A stretch of DNA of 35,084 nucleotides from a virus, in the IMG/VR virus record IMGVR_UViG_3300046665_000761, positions 1 to 35,084 of that record; one strand, 5' to 3'. The notes beneath the pieces are model-generated. The model was not told the DNA's origin, did no database searches, and worked only from the letters and a program-made list of their open reading frames with translations. Shown piece after piece: positions 1 to 7,552 of this stretch. A program made the translations under genes and the position numbers. Numbering within the stretch: the stretch's first letter is position 1; the number at the start of each line of letters is the position of its first letter.

Positions 1-198
1 TTAAGGTTGTTCCAGCTGCCTCCAGGGAAAGCTTTCACCGCTTACGTATAGGCAGTTTTCCAAGTGCTGGAAAGGAAGCTCGTTGTCGATTTCCTTCTGT
101 GTTGCGCTGCATTTCCGGCAAATCACGCTATCGCCGTCCAGCCTCCACAGCGCGTTCCAGTCTATTAATTCACTACTAGTGGCCATCGTTGAGCGCAT
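1..198 (-). CDS. Small CCHC zinc-knuckle-like protein (paralog A)
   Basis: This is a 65-residue protein of unknown role. It shows CxxC (CRKC) followed by LPFQHLENC, giving a C-x2-C...H-x3-C pattern that looks like a small zinc-binding knuckle, and it ends in a PWRQLE motif. The same arrangement occurs in the divergently oriented protein at 517-810 (LIxW, CxxC, LPFxHLxxC, PWxxL), so the two are paralogs. A second start at 186 is equally possible; neither has a good ribosome binding site. Zinc binding is inferred from spacing only. It probably belongs to the chromosome flanking the prophage. Confidence 0.55.
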   Translation of the reverse strand: MRSTMATSSELIDWNALWRLDGDSVICRKCSATQKEIDNELPFQHLENCLYVSGESFPWRQLEQP

Positions 199-516
199 CC
201 ATATGATTTCTGTGTGAATTTATATGCACTCATACGAGTGGTTTTCGGTACATTTGACCACGCTTGCAGTGGAGTATTGCACGGCGGACGCAATGCCTTT
301 CATGTTCAATTGCCTCACACAGAAAAGCCCATGACTGGTGGTCGACAATTGTCTGGTTTCTTTGTCTGTTGCCTGACAAACCGGCTGCTTATGACTTTTC
401 GACTCCGTACTTTTGCCCGCAATAGCCAATCATTCCTGGGCCAGATGATGATTTACGCTATAGATGGGATAGGGAGGAATTCGGATGTTCCTCCTCCGCG
501 CATAAGGAGATGTGTG
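199..516. other. Divergent intergenic region with an open frame
   Basis: This stretch separates the two paralogous zinc-knuckle genes. The frame of the right-hand gene stays open back to 214, which would add 101 residues. The only strong ribosome binding site (AAGGAG at 504-509) serves the ATG at 517, so the upstream part is treated as leader. A short inverted repeat, CACTC-atac-GAGTG, lies near 230. No tRNA or other RNA gene was recognised. Confidence 0.35.
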
Positions 517-810
517 ATGCCTCAAACATTTGATGTGAATAGCTACTGCCAAAACCTTAGTAAAAGCGACGTGCTCAGCGCCAGGCTGATTGGCTGGACA
601 GGCCGATGGTCCTTGTGCGGAAGCTTCGTCCTCTGTTGTCAGTGTCTGAGCCTTCAGACTGTCAATGAAGCCAGCCTGCCGTTTAAGCATCTTAAAGGCT
701 GCTCAGCCTCCGGGATTGGCCGCTACCCGTGGCAAGAGCTGCGAGAGGTGATAGGTGCAGTTGATACCCCATCGCTCACCAAGGCGATCAAGAAAGCTGA
801 TAACCACTAG
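517..810 (+). CDS. Small CCHC zinc-knuckle-like protein (paralog B)
   Basis: This is a 97-residue protein of unknown function. The ATG at 517 was chosen because AAGGAG lies seven bases upstream. The central part repeats the pattern of the divergent gene at 1-198: LIxW, CCQC as the CxxC, LPFKHLKGC giving H-x3-C, then YPWQEL. The N-terminal and C-terminal tails (ending TKAIKKADNH) have no counterpart in the shorter paralog. A strong hairpin terminator follows within 15 bases, so it is probably monocistronic. DNA, RNA or protein binding through one zinc ion is plausible but is inference from the cysteine and histidine spacing. Confidence 0.6.
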   Translation: MPQTFDVNSYCQNLSKSDVLSARLIGWTGRWSLCGSFVLCCQCLSLQTVNEASLPFKHLKGCSASGIGRYPWQELREVIGAVDTPSLTKAIKKADNH

Positions 811-823
811 ATCATCACACTCC

Positions 824-863
824 AAAAAAGCCCACCTTGCTCGACACTGCGGTGGGCTTTTTT
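824..863 (+). terminator. Rho-independent terminator
   Basis: An A-run leads into the stem arm GCCCACC, followed by a loop of about 14 bases, the arm GGTGGGC and a T-run. It lies 14 bases after the stop of the 97-residue gene. The flanking A and T runs could make it act in both directions. Confidence 0.85.
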
Positions 864-986
864 GCGATCGCTAGACGCCAGAACCTGTGGCCTGGCCATG
901 GCCAACCTTGGGCTTAGATGGACGGGATGTTGCGCAACTGCTCATCTGGTATTGTGTAGGCGTTTTTTTTCACCGGTGATAGTTCG

Positions 987-1445
987 ATGCTCAAACCCAT
1001 ACTTCTGGTTGAAGACGATCTAAAAGATTTAGAGCTGATCCTGCTCGCCTTGGAGCGTACGGGCTTGGCGAATCATGTGATCATTCTTCGGGATGGCGTC
1101 GAAGCTTTGGATTACCTATTTCGCCGCAAAGAATTTGCCGACCGTCCAGAAGGTCATCCAGCTGTCGTGCTGCTCGATTTGAAGCTGCCTAAGGTCGACG
1201 GCTTGGGTGTTCTGGAAGCAGTCCGAGCAGACGAGCAACTGCGCCATATCCCGATCGCGATGCTCACTAGCTCCAGGATAGAGTCTGACCTCGCTCGGGC
1301 CTACGAACTTGGTGTGAACTCCTTTGTAGTGAAGCCGTTTGAGTTTGACGGCTTCATGGAAGCTATTTCCAAGCTGGGGCTATTCTGGGCTGTTGTGAAC
1401 GAGCCGCCGCTGGGGTCTGTTCGTCGGACCTTCCAGCGAGCTTGA
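987..1445 (+). CDS. Single-domain response regulator (CheY/Rcp1-like)
   Basis: This 152-residue protein is a stand-alone receiver domain with no output domain. It carries the acidic pair near D10/D11 (LLVEDD), the phosphoacceptor D64 in VLLDLKLP, T94/S95 in MLTSS and the conserved K116 in VVKPF. The family accepts a phosphoryl group on the aspartate from a histidine kinase and acts by protein-protein contact. The long loop before D64 (FRRKEFADRPEG) is typical of Rcp1-like regulators paired with phytochrome-type kinases. No kinase gene lies beside it here. The ribosome binding site is weak. A terminator follows at 1531. It is most likely a chromosomal gene. Confidence 0.88.
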   Translation: MLKPILLVEDDLKDLELILLALERTGLANHVIILRDGVEALDYLFRRKEFADRPEGHPAVVLLDLKLPKVDGLGVLEAVRADEQLRHIPIAMLTSSRIESDLARAYELGVNSFVVKPFEFDGFMEAISKLGLFWAVVNEPPLGSVRRTFQRA

Positions 1446-1530
1446 GCGCAGTGGGCTGTTCCCACGTTGACGCAACTATTACCTGCAGTTCCCATAACGC
1501 CGTTTATGTTCAATCGGCCCCCACAGAAGA

Positions 1531-1552
1531 GCCCGCCCCGGCGGGCTTTTTT
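1531..1552 (+). terminator. Rho-independent terminator
   Basis: The stem GCCCGC/GCGGGC closes a four-base loop (CCCG) and is followed by six T residues. It lies about 85 bases after the response regulator stop and ends that transcript. Confidence 0.88.
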
Positions 1553-1646
1553 GCGACCACTGGAAACCAGCCCCCCTATGCCTGGTCTACCATTTAAGGT
1601 GCTCGCGTATGAGCAACACCGACTATCAGGAGAATAGGAGGACCGC

Positions 1647-2021
1647 GTGTCCCTTCCCATCACCGCCCGCCAACTGACAGCGCTGCGGGCGTTGCAACAG
1701 GATGACCCCGATTTGGGCGAACTGGCCGCCGCGATCGCCCTGGCCTTCGATGCGTCGCAGATCGATAACCCGCAGCTGGCCCGGATCATCCTGCAGAACA
1801 CCTGCCGACGCATCGCCGCCGATCAGCCAGGCGGTCCTGAGGCGTTGATTCAGCACCTGGAGACCTTTGGCCACTTGAACTGTCTGTCGTCGACACAGGT
1901 CACTGACTTTACCGACCGCATCAAGAAGATGAGCCAACATGCCTCAATGCATCCAGGAAGAAGCGCTGCGCGCCATGATCGAGGGCGGCGCCGTGCGGGA
2001 AGTGCTGGTCAGTCGTCATGA
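1647..2021 (+). CDS. Hypothetical protein, 124 residues
   Basis: The GTG start at 1647 is supported by AGGAGG five bases upstream. The first 95 or so residues look like a real, mostly helical protein (leucine- and alanine-rich, acidic patches, LGELAAAIALAFDAS). The last 25 residues turn arginine-, glycine- and serine-rich exactly where the frame overlaps the next gene by 83 bases, so the tail may be incidental or selected only weakly. I do not recognise the family. With the downstream 79-residue gene it forms a two-gene unit that converges on the integrase. Confidence 0.6.
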   Translation: MSLPITARQLTALRALQQDDPDLGELAAAIALAFDASQIDNPQLARIILQNTCRRIAADQPGGPEALIQHLETFGHLNCLSSTQVTDFTDRIKKMSQHASMHPGRSAARHDRGRRRAGSAGQSS

Positions 2022-2178
2022 GGAGAAATGGACCCTGGCCGTGCGCCTGGGCGGCGCTGGTAGTCGCTGGTTGCCGGTGCGCTCGCGGCGTGAAGCCCTG
2101 CGCACCTGGGCGAGCCTGACCGCTGTGGGTCGGTTCGCCGAGTCGGCCGGTATCCGCGCCTTCCAGGTCGAAACCTGA
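1939..2178 (+). CDS. Small protein, possibly ParC-type partition-associated
   Basis: This is a 79-residue protein. Its body (AVREVLVSRHEEKWTLAV, WLPVRSRREALRTWASL, VGRFAESAGI) reads like a short beta-beta-alpha protein and recalls small proteins annotated as ParC-family partition-associated in Pseudomonas mobile elements; that link is from memory and weak. It overlaps the preceding gene by 83 bases and ends 10 bases before the convergent integrase stop. No ParA or ParB partner is present. It could belong to the phage edge or to the host; no attachment site was found to decide. Confidence 0.55.
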   Translation: MPQCIQEEALRAMIEGGAVREVLVSRHEEKWTLAVRLGGAGSRWLPVRSRREALRTWASLTAVGRFAESAGIRAFQVET

Positions 2179-2188
2179 TCAGCCCCAG

Positions 2189-3337
2189 TTAGGTTTGGGA
2201 GGCGTTCACCATCGGCACGCTCAGATCGTAGACATCCATCATCGCCCCATCTCGATGGCCGCTGGCTTCCTGCTTGTCGGCCCGGTTACCTGCCGTATCG
2301 GTAATGCCCCGGCGTTTCAAGTCGTGCAGGCCAAAGCGTTGTTCTGCCGTAATGGTCCCGTCCTCAATGGCCGAGGTAATGAAGCGCTGCCAGGCCGTAT
2401 CCAAACTCGATTTGCGCAGTGCACCGCCATGACTGGCGACGATGATGTAGCGCCGATCGGGGCGCAGCGGAATGACCGTTGATTTACTCGCCCAGACCTT
2501 GGCCCGATAAGCCTTTGCCCCGTCCCAGGCGGCGCGCAAGCGCGGCGTCCAGCGCACTATGTTGTCGCGGCTGCCCTTGCGCCGATTGGTCATGACCCCT
2601 TCGGCCAGCTCATGGGCATCTGTCAACGTGATTGTCTCGATCCCCCGCAGCCGGCACAGATACGAGATCTCCATGACGTAGCTCAAATACTGCGGGCAGC
2701 CACCTTTCTCGTTCCTGGCCAGGCGGCCGAATGCCAGCGCGCGGTCGACCAGGGCCTCCATGGCCGGGTGCCCGGGCAGGCGTCGGAGTTTGCGCTCCAC
2801 TGGCGCTTCAATGCCCTGGGCGGGGTTGCTCTCCAGGAACCCACGGTTACGACCCCACTGCAGCACGCGGCGCAGATAGCGCAAGGCATGGGCCGCTTTT
2901 GACGGCGTACCTTCGTCGGCCAGGCGATCGACAATCCGCTGGACCAGCGCGGAGGTGAATTTCTTCACCTGCAGGTCGCCCAGTGGCTTGCCCAATTTGG
3001 TGGGGATGCCCAGCAAGACGTCACGCGAATAGCAGTAGTCGTCATGGGTATTGGGACTGAGCTTTTTGTACCTGTCGCTCTGGTGGAACTCTTCACAGAG
3101 ATAGCGCAGGGTGCCGCGCTCGGTGCCGGAGGTGTGTTCCATGATCTGGTGCAGCTCGGCCAGGGTCACGGTCGCGGGGGCCACGTTGCGGCGCCGCTGC
3201 TTGCCCCCCTCGTCGTAGTGCAGCGTGTACCAGACGCCGGCGTTGCGATGATCAAAGTAAATGGCCGCTGGGAGAGCGGCCTGGTCGATGTGGTTGGGGA
3301 TGTGCGGATTGTGCTTCCGCTTTCTGGCTTTCCTCAT
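2189..3337 (-). CDS. int: Phage tyrosine-recombinase integrase
   Basis: This 382-residue protein catalyses site-specific integration and excision of the prophage. The N-terminal half holds an arm/core-binding SAM-like region (about residues 65-170). The catalytic half shows R231 in the R-x-x-E box, K254 in the beta-hairpin, H338 and K341 in HDLKRRG, H361 in SGHRD and the nucleophile Y370 in DVYDLS. The second arginine of the usual HxxR box is lysine; from memory this is typical of a Pseudomonas/enterobacterial integrase subgroup with HDLK boxes. The start overlaps the DUF4224 stop as ATGA, so the two are translationally coupled. It lies at the left end of the prophage. Confidence 0.93.
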   Translation of the reverse strand: MRKARKRKHNPHIPNHIDQAALPAAIYFDHRNAGVWYTLHYDEGGKQRRRNVAPATVTLAELHQIMEHTSGTERGTLRYLCEEFHQSDRYKKLSPNTHDDYCYSRDVLLGIPTKLGKPLGDLQVKKFTSALVQRIVDRLADEGTPSKAAHALRYLRRVLQWGRNRGFLESNPAQGIEAPVERKLRRLPGHPAMEALVDRALAFGRLARNEKGGCPQYLSYVMEISYLCRLRGIETITLTDAHELAEGVMTNRRKGSRDNIVRWTPRLRAAWDGAKAYRAKVWASKSTVIPLRPDRRYIIVASHGGALRKSSLDTAWQRFITSAIEDGTITAEQRFGLHDLKRRGITDTAGNRADKQEASGHRDGAMMDVYDLSVPMVNASQT

Positions 3338-3546
3338 AGGATGTCAGCGTCGTACCGATCTGCTGCAGCGGGCGTCATGCCGGCGGCCTGGTTGATGAGG
3401 TCCAACGTTGTCCAGGGCCCGGTGCGGCCCCGGAACAGGCGAATGCCCTGGGCGATCAACGACCGTTCCACATCCGAGCGGCGTTGGTAGCCGGTGATGC
3501 GCTGCAGGTCAGTGAAGGCCAGGACATTGTCCGATCGGGAAGTCAT
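3334..3546 (-). CDS. DUF4224 family protein, excisionase-like
   Basis: This is a 70-residue protein with the core LTFxxLxxITGYxRxxxxxxxLxxxGI pattern (here LAFTDLQRITGYQRRSDVE, then LIAQGIRLFRGRTG), typical of DUF4224 proteins encoded directly upstream of phage integrases. The fold is probably a small winged helix, and a recombination directionality role is inferred from the gene pairing. AGAGGA precedes the ATG at 3546 by seven bases. Its stop overlaps the integrase start by four bases. Confidence 0.8.
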   Translation of the reverse strand: MTSRSDNVLAFTDLQRITGYQRRSDVERSLIAQGIRLFRGRTGPWTTLDLINQAAGMTPAAADRYDADIL

Positions 3547-3571
3547 TGCTAGTCCTCTATCATGTGGAGAA

Positions 3572-3600
3572 CCCCGGCCAGTCTAGCGTCGTGGCCGGGG
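3572..3600 (-). other. Perfect 9-bp intra-operon hairpin
   Basis: CCCCGGCCA pairs with TGGCCGGGG across an 11-base loop. It lies between the stop of the 91-residue gene and the DUF4224 start, in the leader of the DUF4224-integrase pair. There is no T-run on either side, so it is not a classic terminator. Attenuation, RNA processing or a partial barrier to read-through into int are possibilities. Confidence 0.5.
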
Positions 3601-3627
3601 CATCGGTGTTAGAACATGGGGGACGGT

Positions 3628-3903
3628 CTACTGATAAGCAGGACCAGCGGGTGCGCAGGTGAAGATCTCGATACCCGGGGCCGGTACCGGCTGGTGCTGG
3701 GCCTGCAGCGACTCTATGTCGAGGTTGAGTTTACGAACGATGGCCCGAGCGGCATCCAGGGCGCTCATGGTGCAACTGGCGGATGCCTTGAGCCCGGCAA
3801 TTCGTGCGAGGTAGGTCATGCCGGTGTATCGCACCATGATGACGTGGGGTGTCTGGCGGCTCATGGATGGGTCACAAAGTTCAGTGCTGTTGGGATTGTT
3901 CAT
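3628..3903 (-). CDS. Hypothetical protein, 91 residues
   Basis: This is a small early-region protein of no recognised family. It has a central MTYLARIAGLKASASCTMSA segment and a predicted helix DAARAIVRKLNLDIESLQAQ; the tail is proline- and alanine-rich. GAGGTGA lies just upstream of the ATG at 3903. An in-frame methionine (MSRQTPHV) would give a shorter form of 78 residues. It sits eight bases downstream of the next gene in the operon, so the two are co-transcribed. The pattern (small, cysteine-containing, conserved helix) resembles proteins of unknown function in other Pseudomonas prophages. Confidence 0.65.
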   Translation of the reverse strand: MNNPNSTELCDPSMSRQTPHVIMVRYTGMTYLARIAGLKASASCTMSALDAARAIVRKLNLDIESLQAQHQPVPAPGIEIFTCAPAGPAYQ

Positions 3904-3911
3904 GCGTCACC

Positions 3912-4142
3912 TCAAAGGGTCTGTACGGTCGCGAGGGTGCGGGCTACCAGGTCGGCGTCGGCGTCGCTGATCTCGCCCTGGCTGTGCGCCTGAGTGACCA
4001 GGCTCTGCAGTCGGGTTCGGGCATCTGGGGTTTTGTGGATCTGGAAGCCGATCAGCGCGGCCCCGATGATGGCGGTGGCCAGCAGATGCTGACCCGGTGT
4101 GATAGCCTTTGTCCCGCCACTGCTTAGGTGTTGTGCTTGCAT
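3912..4142 (-). CDS. Hypothetical protein with one hydrophobic segment
   Basis: This is a 76-residue protein with a hydrophobic stretch around residues 18-35 (HLLATAIIGAALIGFQI) that could be one membrane span, followed by a charged helical tail (LVTQAHSQGEISDADADLVARTLATV). AGGAGAAG precedes the ATG at 4142 by about five bases. It lies in the early operon between the 98-residue and 91-residue genes. The membrane call rests only on hydrophobicity, and its function is unknown. Confidence 0.62.
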   Translation of the reverse strand: MQAQHLSSGGTKAITPGQHLLATAIIGAALIGFQIHKTPDARTRLQSLVTQAHSQGEISDADADLVARTLATVQTL

Positions 4143-4167
4143 TGCGCTTCTCCTGGTTGTGGTTGGT

Positions 4168-4192
4168 GCCGAGGAGGTGCGAACTCCTCGGC
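4168..4192 (-). other. Perfect 9-bp intra-operon hairpin
   Basis: GCCGAGGAG pairs with CTCCTCGGC around a seven-base loop, in the gap between the 98-residue gene and the 76-residue gene. It has no T-run. It resembles the hairpin at 3572-3600 in size and placement, which suggests that both tune expression or stability along the early transcript. Confidence 0.5.
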
Positions 4193-4231
4193 GCCTTTCA
4201 TTTACCGGCGTTGCCGGCGTCCTGTCCGGTG

Positions 4232-4528
4232 CTAGGTTTCAGCCTTACGCACCAAGTGAATTACCAAGTTTTCAAACTCCCCTGCGTCGTTGCAGGATTG
4301 CCACTCCAGCACGGCCTGCACTTGTTCCCGTGAGCAATCCATGACGAAGATCTCGCTTTGGCCTCCGCAGGCCCGAACCTCAAGGATCTGGACCAGGCCG
4401 TCAGCGCCATAGGCCTCGGCGAACACGGTCCGACCCTCGTAGCCGAGCTGGACCATCACCGCGTTGATCCGGCGAATTTCCTCTATTGCGTTGCCCTGTT
4501 CCTGATCGACGATCAACTGGATGTGCAT
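4232..4528 (-). CDS. Hypothetical protein, 98 residues
   Basis: The start is set at 4528 (MHIQLIVDQEQG) because GGGAG lies eight bases upstream and the frame upstream overlaps the primase gene. It begins five bases after the primase stop, so it is in the same operon. The protein mixes strands and helices (MHIQLIVD, AIEEIRRINAVMVQLGY, GLVQILEVRA, EIFVMDCSREQVQAVLEW). It has no recognisable motif. The conserved position behind the replication gene suggests an accessory role in replication or its control, but this is only context. Confidence 0.65.
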   Translation of the reverse strand: MHIQLIVDQEQGNAIEEIRRINAVMVQLGYEGRTVFAEAYGADGLVQILEVRACGGQSEIFVMDCSREQVQAVLEWQSCNDAGEFENLVIHLVRKAET

Positions 4529-4533
4529 GGCGA

Positions 4534-7245
4534 TTACTCCCGGAAGATGAAGCAGCGCATGGTTGAAGGGATGTGGGAAGTCGGAGCCATATCCTGCTGG
4601 CGCGCACGGATCGCGCTTTCCACGCGCTTCTGAGTGTCCAGGCACTGGTGAGCACGACAGTCTTTAAGCAGTCGGCGCAGCACTGCCAGGTCGGGAATGC
4701 GCTGGCGGTGCTCTATGGCTACCTCGGCGAACTGGTTGAGGTTGACGGCGATCACACCTGCTTTTTTGCTGTGGTTGACCAACGGGGCCGAGGGCAGCGA
4801 CTCCAGGTAATCAAACACCTGCCAGAACTCGTTCACTTCCTTCGGATCGGTGCTGATCGCCGCCTGCCGCTCATTGGCCGCTGTCAGCAGGTATTTACGG
4901 CAGGCCTGGACCATGTTGTCCGGGATGGCGATGACCAGCTGCAGGCAGTCGAGCAGGGCCAGCATCATGCTGTGGTTTTTGATGACCCGATCGGAGGCCA
5001 GGTTGCGGCTGGCCCACAGCTCGGCGCGGTATTTGGGATACAGCTCGGCGAAGCGCTTGAGAACCATCGACTCCGCGCGCATGGCCTTCACCATGAAGTG
5101 GCTGACATGTTCCAGTTCAGTCTGAACGATCGCATCGGCCGCTTTGCGGCTCTCCTCGGTAATGACGGGCTTGAGGAAAGGCAGCCGAACGATACGGCTG
5201 ATGATCGCTTCATGGCCGGTAACAATAGCGTTCTGAGCGATCACGATGGAGGCGCGAAACGGCGGTTCGTAGGTGTCGTTGTTGTTGGATTTGACGCCCC
5301 GGGTACGCAGCGTGCCGCCGCCATAGAAGTCCTTGAACTGGTCCCACTCGAAGGCCTTGGCGCTGTCCTCGTTGGTGTTGCGGTCAGCTTCGAGGAGCAC
5401 CAATGGTAGGTTGGCCACCTGGCCCATCGCTCGGCTCAAGCCAGAGGGCGAACTTTTGGCCGGGTCGAAACCCTCATAGGTCCGCCCGAACAGCTTCCAG
5501 ATGAATTTGATCAGCGTCGTTTTGCCAGAATCCGGCTCGCCCGACATTTCAAGGAACGGGAAACTCTCATGTTCTGCCCTGATCTGTTCTGCGAACAACG
5601 AGCCAAACCAGTAGGTCAGGGCCAGAATGCCGTTCTCGCCGAACACGGTCCAAAGGCCAGGCAGCCAGTCATCGCGATAGCCCTTGCTGTCCAAGGCCAT
5701 CTTGATTTTTAACGACTTCATAAGGCATTTGACGCGCTGCTTGCCGAACTCGAAATAGTCCTCCTCGTTGGCCTTGTAAACAGAACCGCCATGGATGGCG
5801 ATGTCGTTAAAAATGTAGGCCTTGTGATCGCGGCTATAGCCAAGAAAATCGATGGTCTCAACGGTTTTCAGGCGTTCGGTTTGGCGAATGATGATCTGGT
5901 CCAAATGCTTCTGCGTACCAAGCCAGGTGGCCCCGGAATACATGAGTCGCGTCTTGAATTCGCTGCTCGAGGAAATCTGCTTGGGCGTAAAGGTGTAGTT
6001 TTCGCCGTGGTCGTCGTGGATCCCCAGTACCTGGAAGTAAAACCACGCTTCGTTGGTGACGTCGTTCACCTGTTTGTACAGCGCCTCAAATCGGCAGTTG
6101 GCCAGGAGCTTTAAGCTGCAGACGTTCTGCAGCACTTTGCGCCGCGCGGCCTTGTCATTGAGCTGCTGGTCGTCGTGCTCTTCGCTGGTGGCCAGCGCTT
6201 TCTGTTCCTCCTCGAGCTTCGACAGATCGAACTTGGCCCAGTAGGTTTGGTTGCCGAAGTCGAAGGCGAACTCCGGGAAGCCTTCTTCCCAGGTGTACAT
6301 CAGCAGGGCTTTCTCTTTCGGTGAGGGGGCCAGCAGCAAGTTGCCCTCATGGCGCGCAGCATCCAGATCACGCTTGCGCTTGTCACTGCGTGCCTTGCCT
6401 TCTTCTTCGAACTGCCAGCGTTGATGCAGGTCGTTCCAGTCGACTTTTTTGTCCCGCTGCGGAATGAGCGCTGCTTTGCAGGTAAAGCCCATTTCACGTG
6501 CTTGCTTGACCCAGCGCAGCAGATAGCCACGAGCGGTAGGCTCATTGTCCAACGCCCATACCAACGTGGGGAGTTTGCCCGGGCGCAGCTCGAGCAGTTG
6601 CTTCAACGCTTCCAACGGGAAGTTCACACTCGACATGGCTGACACCGCGTCGACGTCGTTTTGCACCAGGGCGGTGGCGTCGAAGATGCCCTCTACAATC
6701 CATAGTTCTTTGACGTTGGCCAGATCCACGCTCGGCGGGCACCACCATTCGCCCTGGGCGCTATATTTGGGTTTGAAACGGGCTTTCATCTTGCCGAAGC
6801 GGGCAGGGCGATCAATCAGGCGTTCCCAGTAACCCCCATTCGGCAGTGGGAATCGAATCGTTGCACTGGACTCGTTCGTTTCGTGGTTGACGTAGCTCTC
6901 CTGGGTGAACCAGCCGGTCATATTGCCGGTGTTCAAACCACGAGCAAATTCCAGGTACGCACGGGCAGTCACGGTCGGATCGTTGTCAGTCGCCGGCGCG
7001 CGCTTGCTCCAGTCCTCGAACAGGTCTTCATAAATTTCTTTGACGTGCTCGATGTGGCCGCAACGCTCCGGCCTACCGCAACGGATCTGCCAGGGGTTGT
7101 CGTGGCGGGCATACAGCTCTTTCTTACCGCAGGCAGGGCAAACCCCGCCCCGCATGTAGTTCGTGCCCGTGCGCAGCTTCAGACCGAAGTCGCTTTCCAG
7201 CCGCTGAAGCACTTGAGTGCGGATATCATCATTCATCATTGACAT
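4534..7245 (-). CDS. Phage DNA primase-helicase (zinc finger, TOPRIM, AAA+ NTPase)
   Basis: This 903-residue protein is the replication enzyme. A zinc-finger primase head is visible at residues 36-64 (C36, C39, C56, C62/H64). A TOPRIM-like domain follows, with the acidic motif LWIVEGIFDAT and a later LVWALDNE about 50-60 residues on. The C-terminal half has a Walker A motif, GEPDSGKTT with K575, and a Walker B-like LPLVLLEAD, as in superfamily 3/P4-alpha-type helicases. It would prime and unwind the phage DNA in the cytoplasm. It overlaps the 77-residue gene by one base (TAATG). P2 itself uses a rolling-circle initiator (gpA) instead, so this is a different replication module attached to P2-type structural genes. 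Confidence 0.88.
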   Translation of the reverse strand: MSMMNDDIRTQVLQRLESDFGLKLRTGTNYMRGGVCPACGKKELYARHDNPWQIRCGRPERCGHIEHVKEIYEDLFEDWSKRAPATDNDPTVTARAYLEFARGLNTGNMTGWFTQESYVNHETNESSATIRFPLPNGGYWERLIDRPARFGKMKARFKPKYSAQGEWWCPPSVDLANVKELWIVEGIFDATALVQNDVDAVSAMSSVNFPLEALKQLLELRPGKLPTLVWALDNEPTARGYLLRWVKQAREMGFTCKAALIPQRDKKVDWNDLHQRWQFEEEGKARSDKRKRDLDAARHEGNLLLAPSPKEKALLMYTWEEGFPEFAFDFGNQTYWAKFDLSKLEEEQKALATSEEHDDQQLNDKAARRKVLQNVCSLKLLANCRFEALYKQVNDVTNEAWFYFQVLGIHDDHGENYTFTPKQISSSSEFKTRLMYSGATWLGTQKHLDQIIIRQTERLKTVETIDFLGYSRDHKAYIFNDIAIHGGSVYKANEEDYFEFGKQRVKCLMKSLKIKMALDSKGYRDDWLPGLWTVFGENGILALTYWFGSLFAEQIRAEHESFPFLEMSGEPDSGKTTLIKFIWKLFGRTYEGFDPAKSSPSGLSRAMGQVANLPLVLLEADRNTNEDSAKAFEWDQFKDFYGGGTLRTRGVKSNNNDTYEPPFRASIVIAQNAIVTGHEAIISRIVRLPFLKPVITEESRKAADAIVQTELEHVSHFMVKAMRAESMVLKRFAELYPKYRAELWASRNLASDRVIKNHSMMLALLDCLQLVIAIPDNMVQACRKYLLTAANERQAAISTDPKEVNEFWQVFDYLESLPSAPLVNHSKKAGVIAVNLNQFAEVAIEHRQRIPDLAVLRRLLKDCRAHQCLDTQKRVESAIRARQQDMAPTSHIPSTMRCFIFRE

Positions 7246-7478
7246 TATTTGGCTGCCTTTAGGCTGTGAGTTAGTGCTGCCATGAGGCGTTTTTGCGCTG
7301 CCATTACCGGGACGTGGGCGAGAATTGCGCCGTGGCGCATACCGTCCGCAACAAGGCGGAATTGGTCGGCGTACCAGTGTTCTTGCAGACTCGAGCTGTA
7401 CTGTTCACGCAGGGCTGCCAGCAACGCTTCGGCCTCTGCCGGTGGCAGTTGGGTGGTGATAGTTACGGCGTTTCCCAT
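7245..7478 (-). CDS. Hypothetical protein, 77 residues
   Basis: The ATG at 7478 (MGNAVTITTQLPPAEAEAL) is preferred, with GAGG eight bases upstream; a GTG at 7508 would add ten residues. The protein is largely helical (EAEALLAALREQYSSSLQEHWYAD, MAAQKRLMAALTHSL). No motif is recognised. Its stop shares a base with the primase start, so the two are translationally coupled. Confidence 0.65.
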   Translation of the reverse strand: MGNAVTITTQLPPAEAEALLAALREQYSSSLQEHWYADQFRLVADGMRHGAILAHVPVMAAQKRLMAALTHSLKAAK

Positions 7479-7552
7479 TGTGAAACCTCGAATTCGGGCG
7501 CAGCTCACCCATACCCATGGGGATACGGGGTGGGTAATTTGTTGAGTTAGGG

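Noticed and set aside
214-516. N-terminal extension of the 97-residue zinc-knuckle protein (open frame from 214)
   Set aside because: The only strong ribosome binding site is at 504-509 for the ATG at 517, and the paralog has no such extension.
2179-2188. Attachment site next to the integrase
   Set aside because: No matching direct repeat was found by eye in 32155-32231 or 34260-34724, so attL and attR cannot be placed. No tRNA gene was recognised either.
7506-7535. Palindrome-like GC-rich sequence in an early-operon gap
   Set aside because: The arms do not pair in register, and no stable stem with a proper loop could be drawn.
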